Source: Verrucomicrobiota bacterium (GTDB lineage Bacteria > Verrucomicrobiota > Verrucomicrobiia > Chthoniobacterales > Chthoniobacteraceae). From it: a DNA stretch of 42,216 bases. The first letter of the stretch is position 1, and each line of letters starts with the position of its first letter. The position numbers were made by a program, and so were the translations under genes. Of this stretch, positions 1 through 8,536 are shown piece after piece. The stretch lies in NCBI GenBank assembly GCA_009885995.1, contig VFJQ01000071.1, positions 1 to 42,216 of the forward strand, given 5' to 3'. Under the pieces are notes generated by a model. The model made no database searches and was not told where the DNA came from. It saw only the letters and a program-made list of their open reading frames with translations.

Positions 1-1484
1 CCTCGCATCACTTCATGGGCATGCCGTTGCTGGCGTCGAAGGATCTCGTCAACTGGACCCACGCAGGCCGCATCTACTCGCGCCTCGGTGGCGTGCATGC
101 GGACTTCACTTTCCCTGGCAAGGCGTGTTCCGCTGGATCGCAGGATGGCGAGGTGGGGTTCTTCCGCGGCACGTATTACATGTTCAATTGGAGCACGAAA
201 TACCGGGGCTTTGTCTGCAAGGCTGCTGCGCCGGAAGGTCCGTGGAGTGAGCCGGTGAGCCTTTCGGAAAAGATCGTGGGCGACTTCGAAGACCCGTGTC
301 CGTTTTGGGATGATGATGGCAAAGGCTACTTGTTCCTGTTGGGCAATCCGGGGGCGCTGCGGATCTACCGCCTGAACGACACCTTCGATGCCATCGTGGA
401 CCAAGGCACGGTCTTGATCGATGACATCCCGCCGAAGGGACCGCAGGTGTTCAAGCGCAACGGCTTCTATTACATCTCCGTCGCCTCCACCGGTAAGAAC
501 AAGGACAAGGCGCAATATGTCTATCGTTCCAAGTCGCTCTACGGTCCCTATGAGAGCCGGAAACTTTTCCACGCAGGCAAGGCCGACATCAATGCCGCGC
601 AGGGATCGCTCGTCGAAGTCAGTGGCGACCACTGGGCCTTCCTGCATCACGACTATAACCTCTTCGCCACTTATGGCCGACGTCTCTATCTTGAGCCTGC
701 GGGCTGGACGGCTGAAGACTGGCCGTGGATTGGCGTTGACGCCGATGGGGATGGCGTCGGCGAACCCGTGGGCCTCACCGAGCCCTACGCCAAGCCCGCG
801 CTGCAGGTCCAACCCATCAACGCGGCTGACCCTTCCGATGAGTTTGATGCGATCACTCTCGGCGGTCAATGGGCCTGGAATCACGACTCCGACGACTCGC
901 ACTGGTCGCTCACCGCGAGGCCGGGACACCTTCGATTGACGGCGCGGCATCTGAACACCCAAGGCGGTGTTTCCCAGTTTGGCCGAACGAAGGTCACCTA
1001 TCTCGAGGGCCATCTTCTCTTTGCCTGCAACACACTCGTCCAGCGCCTCTACGGAGCCGAGTCCGACATCATCACGAAGCTCGACACCACGAACATGATC
1101 GACGGCCAATGCGCCGGTCTCTGCACGATGATCGACGACTACACCTGGATCGGAATCGTCAAAGAGGGTGGCGGCAAGCGCATCCGCTTTGCCAAAGGCA
1201 CCGCCACTTCCGGCCCCGGCGCATTCACCGATGGTCCCGAACTCAAACAGGACGCTATCTGGCTGAAGCTCGAACACCGTCGCTACAAAGGCACGATGTC
1301 TTACAGTCTCGACGGCGAACACTACGAGCCGCTGGGCGATCGCGACTATCCATACCGCACCGCATGGTATGAAGGCACCAAGGTTGGCCTATTCTCCTAC
1401 AACCTGTCATCGGGACGAGAGGGCGGTCACGCGGACTTCGTTTTCCTCCGCCAGCGGCATGACGGGCCAAAAACAGCCCGCTGA
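1..1484 (+). CDS. GH43 family glycosidase (beta-xylosidase/arabinofuranosidase-like), 5'-truncated by the window edge
   Basis: The reading frame is open from the first bases (serine-histidine-histidine, then MGMPLLASKDLVNW), the typical first blade of a GH43 five-bladed propeller, so the true start lies upstream. Numbering from the Met at base 15, the propeller covers about residues 1-270 and a C-terminal beta-sandwich (GH43_C2/DUF1349-like) about 275-480. Asp93 in FEDPCPFWDDDG matches the pKa-modulating Asp of the family. At the usual general-acid position (EGP) this protein reads PPKGPQ, with Lys141 replacing Glu, so activity is doubtful. The N-terminal catalytic base and any signal peptide lie outside the window. 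Family members release xylose or arabinose from hemicellulose. The call to GH43 is firm; the substrate is not. Confidence 0.85.
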   Translation, partial: SHHFMGMPLLASKDLVNWTHAGRIYSRLGGVHADFTFPGKACSAGSQDGEVGFFRGTYYMFNWSTKYRGFVCKAAAPEGPWSEPVSLSEKIVGDFEDPCPFWDDDGKGYLFLLGNPGALRIYRLNDTFDAIVDQGTVLIDDIPPKGPQVFKRNGFYYISVASTGKNKDKAQYVYRSKSLYGPYESRKLFHAGKADINAAQGSLVEVSGDHWAFLHHDYNLFATYGRRLYLEPAGWTAEDWPWIGVDADGDGVGEPVGLTEPYAKPALQVQPINAADPSDEFDAITLGGQWAWNHDSDDSHWSLTARPGHLRLTARHLNTQGGVSQFGRTKVTYLEGHLLFACNTLVQRLYGAESDIITKLDTTNMIDGQCAGLCTMIDDYTWIGIVKEGGGKRIRFAKGTATSGPGAFTDGPELKQDAIWLKLEHRRYKGTMSYSLDGEHYEPLGDRDYPYRTAWYEGTKVGLFSYNLSSGREGGHADFVFLRQRHDGPKTAR

Positions 1485-1526
1485 CACGAAAATGTGTTAA
1501 ACGCGGCGGATTCGTGGAGATGACTC

Positions 1527-1955
1527 ATGTTGTCACTCTTCATGTCTCCATCCGCAATCGAGCTTCACCGTCGTTTCTTGCGTCTCTTCACGGCGCATGA
1601 AGAGGCTGTGCGTGCGTTTGTGCGGCGACTAGTTCCGCTGCGGGCGGATGCGGATGATGTGATGCAGGACGTGTGCGTGGTGCTTTGGGAGAAGTTTGAC
1701 TCGTTTCGTGAGGGCGCTGATTTTCGGGCGTGGGCATTCGGGGTCGCGCGGTTTGAGGTGCTGGGATGGCTGCGCGACAAAGGGCGGGATCGGCTGGTGC
1801 TGAACGAGGAGGTGGTGCTGAAGATCGCGGAGGAGTCGGCGCGGGATGAGCCAAAGCTGGAGCGGCAGCGTGAGGCGCTGGAGCTCTGCATGGCGAAGGT
1901 GCCAGCCGACCAGCGTGAACCGGGACATGGTGCAGGCTTCCCTCGCGCTGCATGA
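1527..1955 (+). pseudogene. ECF-type RNA polymerase sigma factor, truncated after region 2
   Basis: Residues about 20-85 carry a good sigma-70 region 2 ([20 protein letters not shown], then [22 protein letters not shown]). The linker follows and reaches AKVPADQRE, where region 4 (the -35-binding helix-turn-helix) should begin. Instead the frame runs into [11 protein letters not shown] and stops. At 142 residues it lacks the roughly 40-50 residue region 4, so it cannot recognise a -35 box normally. The start at 1527 has a good GGAG box at 1516-1519; an internal Met at 1542 is possible. The remains resemble the Verrucomicrobium/Planctomycete sigma-70 subfamily that usually sits beside a FecR/LamG protein. 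The break at about 1910-1925 coincides with a switch to another coding frame. Confidence 0.75.
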
Positions 1956-2178
1956 ATATGTGCTCCCGGTCTATAGGGACGATTACCAGCGGCTCGCCAA
2001 ACTCCATGACGACGGCGCTCCGCAGGGCGCAATCGCGCAGCTCTCCGCGTCCATCGCCACGAAACACGGCGCGCAGTTTTCGGCCTTGTCGGATCGGCTG
2101 ACGGCGGCGGGCAAGGCGTATGCCTCACGGCATGACATCAAGGTGATGTGGGATATCCGCACCTCGCCCTCGCAATAA
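1914..2178 (+). pseudogene. Orphan C-terminal coding fragment of unknown protein fused to the sigma factor remnant
   Basis: From about 1914 a different frame shows protein-like sequence: [20 protein letters not shown], then a helical stretch ending WDIRTSPSQ and TAA at 2176-2178. Composition (regular acidic, basic and hydrophobic spacing) looks like a real alpha-helical protein end, but I do not recognise the family and there is no start codon that makes sense. It begins exactly where the sigma factor loses its homology, so it is best read as the tail of another gene joined by deletion, recombination or misassembly. Confidence 0.4.
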
Positions 2179-2312
2179 GGCGACCCGGCCATCGTGCTGG
2201 CGCATCCGGGCGGCGGTGTGAAGGTGGAGACTGCGGGGCGAGGTCGGTCACGATGGAGGGACGATCGTGCGGAGAGCTTGGCAATGAGCCTGGCGTGAAG
2301 TTTGTTCAATGG

Positions 2313-2732
2313 ATGCAGACCCGATTCATTCCTCTCCCCGCAGACGTGCCGCCGATGGATTTGCCGGAGTTTCAGCACCGGGTGAGGACGGATCCGGTTT
2401 TCGTGGCGAAGATGTGGGCGCATTATGAAGGGATGCTGGCGGAGCCCTTGACGCCGGAGACGGCGGAGATGCGCGAGAGGGCCGGCAAGGCGCTGGCGAC
2501 GCTCAAGCATTTCGGCGGCATCGCAGCCGCATTGAGGAAGCTCAAGGAGGGGGAACGGCTGATGCACGAATCGGTCCCGGAACATCGTGAACAAATCGCT
2601 GTGTTGCTGGCGGAAGCGATGGACGAGTTGCTCGATGTGATGGAGCCGGAGCGGGCGCGGTTCATCAAGGTGACGATGGCGTTGCAAGCTCACCTGCAAA
2701 GCCTGGCAGCGGATGGCGGCGTGGAGCCCTAG
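2313..2732 (+). CDS. Hypothetical helical protein
   Basis: A 139-residue reading, starting MQTRFIPLPADVPPMDLPEF. It is predicted all-helical, with charged segments such as TPETAEMRERAGKALATL and a C-terminal helix rich in Glu, Leu and Met. There is no signal peptide, membrane segment or recognised motif. The frame is open further upstream, but that part has low-quality composition; Met 2313 or Met 2355 are the plausible starts and neither has a clear ribosome-binding site. The long open frame on the opposite strand is a high-GC shadow. It could be a real gene of this lineage or another leftover of the disturbed segment; coding status is moderately likely only. Confidence 0.35.
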   Translation: MQTRFIPLPADVPPMDLPEFQHRVRTDPVFVAKMWAHYEGMLAEPLTPETAEMRERAGKALATLKHFGGIAAALRKLKEGERLMHESVPEHREQIAVLLAEAMDELLDVMEPERARFIKVTMALQAHLQSLAADGGVEP

Positions 2733-2857
2733 GCCGATGGCAATGAATGAATAGGGTTCCTCGTGCCCGGCCTGTCGGCGGCGAGCTTGTCGGCATCGAC
2801 GCCCGCGCACAGCGGGTCGAAGCTGGACCTTTTGGAAAACCTGATAGAGTGGCGGCC

Positions 2858-3979
2858 ATGCGAGAGCCTGCCAACCTCAGTCAGGTGCGGACCACGACCG
2901 TCCGGACGGCAGACGAGGCCGCGCGGCGGTGGCGCGCGAGCTTGCCGGGCGAGTTACGCCAGAGGAGCTTGTTGCGCGGGGGCGTGCTCCTTGCAGTGGC
3001 GGCCGCCGGTTACGTCGCTTCCATGGTGGGAGCCGTTTGGCTGCCGACCTTCTTTGGGCGAACGTTTGCCCTGGGACTGGCGCCCGTGATGATCGGCGCG
3101 TTGTTCGTCATCGGCCATGATGCGGCCCACAACAGCTTTACCCCCTACGCCTGGCTGAACCGTCTGCTGGGGCGGCTGGTGCTGCTGCCGGCCTGGCATC
3201 CCTACACGTCGTGGATTCATGCTCACAACTCGCTCCACCACGGCGGCACGAATCTCCGCGGAAAGCACCCGGATTTCGTGCCGCTGACCAGGGAGGAATA
3301 CGAGCGATTGCCGCGCTGGCGCCGGCTCATGGAAAAACTCTATCGCTCGCCGCTGGGTGCCGGTCCCAGCTATCTCTTCGGCTTTTACTTCGGCTACATT
3401 CTCTTTCCGAACAAGGAGCGCCGCCCGCCGCTGCGTCGGCCGTTCGAGTGGGATCGCCTGCTGGTGTTCGGGTTCTTTGCCCTGCAAATCCTCGGGATGT
3501 ATCTTCTGGCTTGCCATACCGCGGGACTGTTTTTGCCGCCGCTCGCTTATGCGTTCCTGGATGTGATCCTGCCCTGGGTGCTCTGGATCCAATTCATGGG
3601 ATTTGTTTCTTTCATTCAGCACACCCATCCACGACTGGCGTGGTATGACGATCCGAAGGAGTGGTCCTTCTACCACGTCCAACTCAAGAGCTCGACGCAC
3701 GTGGTTTTTCCGTTCCCGATCGAGAGGATGCTCAACAACATCATGGACCATGCCGCCCACCACATCGACCCGGCGATTCCGCTTTATCACCTGCCCATAA
3801 GCCAGCGCTTGCTGGAGCAAAGTTGTGAGGAACATGCGGCGATCATCCGCTGGTCTCCCTGGCAATATCTGGAATTGTGCCGCGTCTGTAAGCTCTACGA
3901 TTTTCAGCGGCACTGCTGGACCGATTTCGAGGGCAATCCCACCTCGGAAACGGGGTTGCCCGGGCTGGCCTTCAAGTGA
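2858..3979 (+). CDS. Fatty acid desaturase (membrane di-iron)
   Basis: A 373-residue integral membrane protein with all three histidine boxes of membrane fatty acid desaturases: HDAAH (residues 87-91), HNSLHH (123-128) and HAAHH (298-302). These ligate the di-iron centre that inserts double bonds into acyl chains using O2 and an electron donor. Four or so hydrophobic membrane segments surround the boxes (about residues 40-60, 68-85, 200-222 and 225-255). Met 2858 is preferred because the 37 residues upstream in frame are arginine-rich and unlike the family. The C-terminus (WTDFEGNPTSETGLPGLAFK) looks complete. Regioselectivity cannot be read from sequence. Its stop is followed in the same frame by a headless beta-helix fragment. 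Confidence 0.88.
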   Translation: MREPANLSQVRTTTVRTADEAARRWRASLPGELRQRSLLRGGVLLAVAAAGYVASMVGAVWLPTFFGRTFALGLAPVMIGALFVIGHDAAHNSFTPYAWLNRLLGRLVLLPAWHPYTSWIHAHNSLHHGGTNLRGKHPDFVPLTREEYERLPRWRRLMEKLYRSPLGAGPSYLFGFYFGYILFPNKERRPPLRRPFEWDRLLVFGFFALQILGMYLLACHTAGLFLPPLAYAFLDVILPWVLWIQFMGFVSFIQHTHPRLAWYDDPKEWSFYHVQLKSSTHVVFPFPIERMLNNIMDHAAHHIDPAIPLYHLPISQRLLEQSCEEHAAIIRWSPWQYLELCRVCKLYDFQRHCWTDFEGNPTSETGLPGLAFK

Positions 3980-3985
3980 GCGGGT

Positions 3986-4306
3986 CAGTGTGGGCATTCT
4001 GCGTGGCTCGCGGTGCAGTTCAAGAACTGGCAGGTGTGCCGCAACTTCATCGACACCTGCGGGAACAAGGCCATCGAGTTCGCCCAATGCAACGGCGGCC
4101 TGATCGCCGATAACTTCATCACCAGCGCCGTCGATGGCCCGCAGGTGATCTTCGGCAGCCGCAATGTGCAGATTCGAGAACTGCGGAAAGCCGGGACTTA
4201 CGAACTGACGGCGAGCGACTGGATCTGGTCCGGCAACAGCCACACCCATGGCTCGCTCACCATTGCTGCCGGTGCGGAGGGAAATGTGGTCCATGACATC
4301 GTCTCA
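3986..4306 (+). pseudogene. Internal fragment of a right-handed beta-helix (pectate-lyase-like) protein
   Basis: Directly after the desaturase stop, in the same frame, the sequence reads like successive beta-helix rungs: VQFKNWQVCRNFIDTCGNKA, then GGLIADNFITSAVDG, VIFGSRNVQIRE and WSGNSHTHGSLTIAAGAEGN. Asn/Phe ladders and the 'N.F.' turns are typical of secreted polysaccharide lyases or carbohydrate-binding beta-helix proteins. There is no start codon context, signal peptide or N-terminal domain, and the helix ends where the opposing FAD oxidoreductase begins to show homology (about 4300-4306). It is about 105 residues of a protein that normally exceeds 400, so it is a gene remnant or an assembly insert. 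Confidence 0.55.
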
Positions 4307-5394
4307 TCGCGCAGTGTCTGCGGCACTCGCTCATCGTGGCCGAGGAACCACAGCATCCCCTGGATGAAGTCCACGTGATCCTGGCGGATGCGTTCACGTG
4401 TCGCGGGGTCGCCGTCGGGATACTCCGTGTTGCCGCCGGGGTAGTCGGTCGAGAAGAGCCCCTGCGCATTCAGGTCGAACTTCCCACCCGCCACCGCGCC
4501 GAGATGAAAGAGCCGACCGAAGCGCACGGACGGAAACGAGTGGATCAAACGCAGCAGCAGTTCGTATCGCGCCGCGTTGTAGTGGTGCGGACGGGAGAAG
4601 GGGACGCGCAACTCGGGCCGCTGCGTGACCACGATGCGGAAGTTGTAAGCCTGCGTGAGCTTGTCCGCGCTGCCCGCTTCGGCGCTGGCTGCGTTCACCC
4701 CGAAGATCAGCTTCCCGTTCGCATCGCGCGCAGGGATCTTCGCCGGCGTGCCGTGGATGTAGTGCGTCGCCGTCCCGCCGAGACACGCGCAGACATTGGC
4801 CATCACCTCCTCGGTGCGCGGGCGGATCGGCATCGGCGCGAAGCCCGCGAGCGGCTCGCCATATTGCGCTCGGCTTTCGCGCCCGACGATATAGCTCACG
4901 CCAGCCCGCGCCATGAGATCGCCCTCGTAGCTCGCGTCGATGAATTGCTTCCCGGCGTAAGTCGTCCCGTCCTCGGTCGTGAGGCGCACGATCCGCGGAC
5001 CCGCGCGCTCCACGGACTTCAGCCGCTGCCCCACCACGACCTCCACGCCCGCCTCGTGCAGCATCGCTTGGAATGCCGCTATGTTCGCGTGCGGCTCGGC
5101 ATACCACATCCACTTCGCATCATACCCCGCCGCCGCGCGTGTGAAGAACTCGCGCGCCAGCCCTCCGATCGTGTCCTGCCGGCCGATGTCGCTGTGCGTG
5201 AGTCCGCCCGTCACCATCCCGCCGATCCACTTCGTCGGCTCGATCACCACCACGCTCGCCTTTTCCCGTGCAGCAGCCACGGCCGCGACCAGCCCGCCCG
5301 GCGTGCCGCCGTAAATGATGACGTCGGCATCCTTGCCGAACGCAGCGACGACGAGCGAAAGCGAAAACGCGAATGGGAGAAGCGAGCGAGGCAT
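4198..5394 (-). pseudogene. Secreted FAD-dependent oxidoreductase (FAD_oxidored family), C-terminally truncated
   Basis: Start at 5394 gives MPRSLLPFAFSLSLVVAAFG, a clear signal peptide, followed by the FAD-binding Rossmann strand DVIIYGGTPGGLVAAVAAAR and EPTKWIGGMVTGGL. These are typical of the FAD_oxidored (PF12831) proteins abundant in Planctomycetes and Verrucomicrobia. The conserved region runs to FIQGMLWFLGHDERVP and LRDE (about residue 363). Homology then ends at about 4303, and the last 34 or so residues are the antisense of a beta-helix gene. Family members are usually 550-700 residues, so about a third is missing, including the second half of the FAD/substrate domain. It sits 45 bp downstream of a Gfo/Idh/MocA gene and is probably the last gene of that transcript. 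Probably inactive if the sequence is right. Confidence 0.72.
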
Positions 5395-5439
5395 ACACCT
5401 ATTGAGTCCCGATCGCCGCGGTGTGGACACAAATGCGGG

Positions 5440-6612
5440 CTACAGCCGCGTGAGCGGATTATCCCGCGCCGCGAGTGGCAGCGCGACGCGCCGGCCATCC
5501 TGCCGATGCGATTCAAAGATGCCGCTGATGCACTCGACGATCACGCGCCCGTCTTCCGCGCTGCACAGCGGCGGGCGGTTGCCCTCGATGGACCCGATGA
5601 GATCGCGCGCGACGAGCACGTGGTTTGTCACGAGATCGCGCAAGCCTTCGATCTCCTCCGGCACTCCCGGTCCGGCGGAACTGATCTCCTTCCACGGGCG
5701 GGCTTCCTTCCCCGGCTGAAACGGGCTGCCTGACACGAGCCACGCGAGCGGTTCACCGTCGGCGCGGATGCTGATGAATCCTTCCGTCCCGATGAGTTGG
5801 AGGCCGAATCCCGCAGACGCGACGCCCGCCTTGGCGATTGAGTCGAAATAGACGGGCACGCCGCGCTCCGTATCGATGCGCGCATGGACTTCGTTCCCCG
5901 CGAGCGGTCCGAGCCCCTCCTCGCCGTCGCGCACGTCGGCCTTCGTCACGAGCTTTCCGTCTTGAAGCAGCGAGCCCGAGCACGCGCGGGGCTGGCCGGT
6001 GAAAACGAACGCCATGTTCAGCACGTGCGAACCGAGCACCCAGAGATCGAGCGCCCCGCCGCGCGCGTCCTCCTTGCCGCGTGCGCGAATCTCCAGCAGC
6101 CGCCCGATCGCGCCCGCTTCCACGATCCGCTCCGCCTCCGCCAGCACTGGATGATAGCGGTTCCGATGCGCCACCGCGATCCTCGCACCCGTCTTCTGCG
6201 CCGCCGCGATCACTTCATCCGCCTCCGCCAGCGTGCGGACAAAAGGCTTCTCGACATAAATGCCGCGTGCCCTGCTCTCGATCGCCGCGAGCAGCATATC
6301 GCGATGCTGATCCACCTGCCGCGGCCCGATCGCCACGAGGTCCGGCTTCACCTCGCGCAGCATCGTGCGGTAGTCGGCGAAGCCGGGCGCGTCCTTCAGC
6401 TTCTTGCGCTCCGCGGCGAGGCCCGCGGCGTCCGCATCGGCGATCCCGACGATCTCCGTCTCCGGCATCTTCAGCCACATCGTATCGAGTCCGTGCCCGT
6501 AATTCCCGCGCCCCGTGTGCCCGATCACTCCCACGCGCCATTTGTGATCGGCTTGTGCAAAACTACTGACGGTGGCGAGGGCGGTCGTAGCGAGGAAGCG
6601 GCGGCGATTCAT
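5440..6612 (-). CDS. Gfo/Idh/MocA family oxidoreductase, exported
   Basis: 390 residues from the Met at 6612. The N-terminus MNRRRFLATTALATVSSFAQ is a twin-arginine-like export signal, though it lacks the perfect SRRxFLK form. A Rossmann fold follows (WRVGVIGHTGRGNYGHG), then VEKPFV, the family's EKP motif with the catalytic-site lysine, and the C-terminal alpha/beta domain. Such proteins are NAD(P)-dependent sugar or inositol oxidoreductases; Tat export allows the cofactor to be loaded in the cytoplasm. It lies in a minus-strand row between a PL6 lyase upstream (130 bp gap) and an FAD oxidoreductase downstream, consistent with oxidising sugars released by the neighbouring enzymes. There is no evident Shine-Dalgarno; an imperfect palindrome lies 57 bp upstream. 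Confidence 0.85.
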   Translation of the reverse strand: MNRRRFLATTALATVSSFAQADHKWRVGVIGHTGRGNYGHGLDTMWLKMPETEIVGIADADAAGLAAERKKLKDAPGFADYRTMLREVKPDLVAIGPRQVDQHRDMLLAAIESRARGIYVEKPFVRTLAEADEVIAAAQKTGARIAVAHRNRYHPVLAEAERIVEAGAIGRLLEIRARGKEDARGGALDLWVLGSHVLNMAFVFTGQPRACSGSLLQDGKLVTKADVRDGEEGLGPLAGNEVHARIDTERGVPVYFDSIAKAGVASAGFGLQLIGTEGFISIRADGEPLAWLVSGSPFQPGKEARPWKEISSAGPGVPEEIEGLRDLVTNHVLVARDLIGSIEGNRPPLCSAEDGRVIVECISGIFESHRQDGRRVALPLAARDNPLTRL

Positions 6613-6668
6613 AAGGAGTGGAGCGCGCTTGTGGCAGCAGCCACTCGCCACGGCAAGCCGCGTTGCCC

Positions 6669-6690
6669 CGCCAATCTGGCCAGATCGGCG
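6669..6690. promoter_or_regulatory. 22-bp imperfect palindrome, candidate operator
   Basis: The core ATCTGGCCAGAT (6674-6685) is a perfect 12-bp palindrome. It is flanked by CGCC on the left and GGCG on the right, giving a 22-bp dyad with a single mismatched pair. It lies in the 130-bp non-coding gap between the PL6 lyase stop and the Gfo/Idh/MocA start. Two-fold symmetry of this size suits a dimeric repressor; no regulator gene is nearby, so the role is inferred. Confidence 0.3.
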
Positions 6691-6742
6691 CCGCCGTCCG
6701 TCAAGCCGGGAGCGCTCTCGGTCTCGTCTTCTCTTCCATGCC

Positions 6743-7981
6743 TCAACGTGGGCTCGGCTGCGACCACGCCGGCCCCACATCCTGCAAGATGGGTGGTGCC
6801 GCAGGGAGATTGGCCGATGCATCGGTCATCAGGTTCTCGCCCCATTTGGCTCGCACGAGCGGCGTGGTAGTCCGCACGTGCGGGGCGTGTTTTGAGACGA
6901 CCGTGTTGCCGTCGAACACGCAATCTTCCGGCGGGAGCGTGCCGCCTTCGTCGGCATAGCCGAGCACGAAGGTCTCGCGGCAGTTGATGAAAGTGTTCGA
7001 TTCGATGTGCGCACGGCGCACCGGGAAGTAGCCGTTCGGTTTCGAGTCCACGATGCCGTTCATCATGCACAACGCGGCGCGAGTGCCCTCGCCAGTGAGG
7101 TCCGCGAAGTGGTTCTTCGTCACGCGATGGTCCGCGTCGATCACCCGCACGCCGCCGGTGCGCGGCAGGTTTTCACCGAGGAAGACGTTGCCCTCGACGG
7201 TGCATGCGTGGCCGTGCCGCAGCGTGAGCGCGCCCTCGCAGCGGCGGAAGAAATTGCCACGATAGATATTCTCCGAGGATTTGTTCGACACGATCTCGAC
7301 CTCGCCGTTGCACTCCTCGAAGAGGTTCGACTCGACCACGCAGCGTGCGGGGACTTCCGCCGTCTTGCTGTCGCCGACGCGGATCGTCTCGCCGCCATTC
7401 ACTTTCAGCCGTGGGCGCGGGCCGAAGTGGTTGTGGTCGATGCGATGCCGCGCCGCGTCCTTTTCCAGCCACACGACGAGCGTCGTGCCGCGGTTGGTTT
7501 TGCCGGCGAGGAAGCAGTGATCCACGCGGTTGTCCGCGCCGTAGATTCCGACCCAGCGCGTCTCGGTCGTCGTGTCCGGCGGATTGCAATCGACGAACGC
7601 GCAGTTCGTCAGGCGCGAATGGAAGGCGTGGCGTTTCGAGTGCACGCGGAATTCGCACACGTCCTCCGCGCCCGTGCAGCGCTCGAAGCTCAGGCCATCG
7701 ACGACGAGATGCTGCCCCGCGATGCGCAGCGTGGAGTCGCTGGTGATGACGACTTTTCCCGGCGTCTCCGCGCGCAGCGTGATCGGCTGCGCCCCGGTGC
7801 CGCTCGCCTCGAAGACGATCTTCGCGTCGGTCCACGTGCCGTCCTTCATCACGAGCGTGTCGCCCGGCGCGGCGGCCTTCGCCGCGGTGGCGATTTCGGC
7901 GGGCGTGCTCACTCGGTGTTCCGCGGCGAGCGCGATGAGGGGGACGAAAAGGAGAGCGAGGACTTTCACTCGCCAAGCCAT
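6743..7981 (-). CDS. Polysaccharide lyase family 6 (alginate lyase / chondroitinase-B-like)
   Basis: 412 residues, secreted (MAWRVKVLALLFVPLIALAA signal peptide). It forms a right-handed beta-helix with the PL6 signatures: WVGIYGADNRVDHCFLAGKT, NGGETIRVGDS (195-205), and the catalytic pair Lys234 in EIVSNKS and Arg255 in LTLRHG. Acidic residues in ECNGEVEI (about 223-230) match the calcium site. The family beta-eliminates uronic acid polymers such as alginate or dermatan sulfate, giving unsaturated ends. Single-domain length is on the short side of PL6 but complete. The start at 7981 overlaps by 16 bp the end of a golvesin-like fragment. Its position beside a sulfatase remnant is compatible with a sulfated or uronic-acid polymer, though the exact substrate is open. 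Confidence 0.85.
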   Translation of the reverse strand: MAWRVKVLALLFVPLIALAAEHRVSTPAEIATAAKAAAPGDTLVMKDGTWTDAKIVFEASGTGAQPITLRAETPGKVVITSDSTLRIAGQHLVVDGLSFERCTGAEDVCEFRVHSKRHAFHSRLTNCAFVDCNPPDTTTETRWVGIYGADNRVDHCFLAGKTNRGTTLVVWLEKDAARHRIDHNHFGPRPRLKVNGGETIRVGDSKTAEVPARCVVESNLFEECNGEVEIVSNKSSENIYRGNFFRRCEGALTLRHGHACTVEGNVFLGENLPRTGGVRVIDADHRVTKNHFADLTGEGTRAALCMMNGIVDSKPNGYFPVRRAHIESNTFINCRETFVLGYADEGGTLPPEDCVFDGNTVVSKHAPHVRTTTPLVRAKWGENLMTDASANLPAAPPILQDVGPAWSQPSPR

Positions 7982-8536
7982 ACCCAGCGCACGCCGTCGA
8001 TGACAACGCGCCCGTCGGTTTCCCCGTTGCTCCGTTCGACGAAGCCGGCGACGCCGGCCTTGAATGCGAACTCGCCGACCGGCACGAAGTTGAACGGCGT
8101 CGTCTCCTTGCGCTGATCAACCTTCAGCTTTGCCGTGCCGCCCGCGTGGCGGATCATCACCGGCGTATTCGTCGCCTGTTTCGCGCCGGGACGAAAGCCA
8201 AGGCAGACCTGGTAGCGCCCCGCGCGCAGCGTCGGCTGAAAGCGCGCGCGCCGGCGAAACCTTGCCCTTGCGCGCCACGTCGCGGTCGATGCCGGGGCCG
8301 AGGAACACGTCCGAGTAGCGTAGCCCGAGGCCGGGGATGAAGTCGGAAAACGTGCCGTCCCAGCGGCCGAACGTCTCGGCGTCGAAGTCGTCCATCGTCC
8401 CGTCGCGCGCGTCGCCCGTGCCGACGGGCACTTCCGCGGTGAGCAAGCGCCTGCGCCCCGCCGTGTCGATCGCGAGCAGGCTGACGGTGTGCGTCTTCTC
8501 GGTCCCGAAGGTGTGGACCACGCGCTCGCCCGAGCG
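7966..8536 (-). pseudogene. PKD-end plus golvesin/xanthan-lyase-type C-terminal domain fragment, frameshifted
   Basis: After the sulfatase loses homology (about 8536), the same frame reads GERVVHTFGTEKTHTVSLLA, the last strands of a PKD domain. A golvesin/xanthan-lyase-like beta-sandwich follows (FDAETFGRWDGTFSDF). At about 8241-8256, inside a GCGCGCGC run, the frame must shift by one base to continue as RFQPTLRAGRYQVCLGFRPG, MIRHAGGTAKLKVDQRK and ETDGRVVIDGVRWVWLGE, ending at TGA 7966. The two halves together make one complete domain of the kind found at the C-termini of secreted lyases and oxidoreductases. It is a fragment of a second gene with either a real frameshift or an indel error in a GC repeat. 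Confidence 0.55.

Noticed and set aside
2747..2857. Longer desaturase N-terminus from the ATG at 2747
   Set aside because: The extra 37 residues lack family similarity and are basic and low-complexity; Met 2858 fits better.
4336..5733. 465-codon plus-strand frame across the FAD oxidoreductase and Gfo/Idh genes
   Set aside because: It is arginine/histidine-rich antisense shadow without domains; the minus strand carries clear FAD and Gfo motifs.
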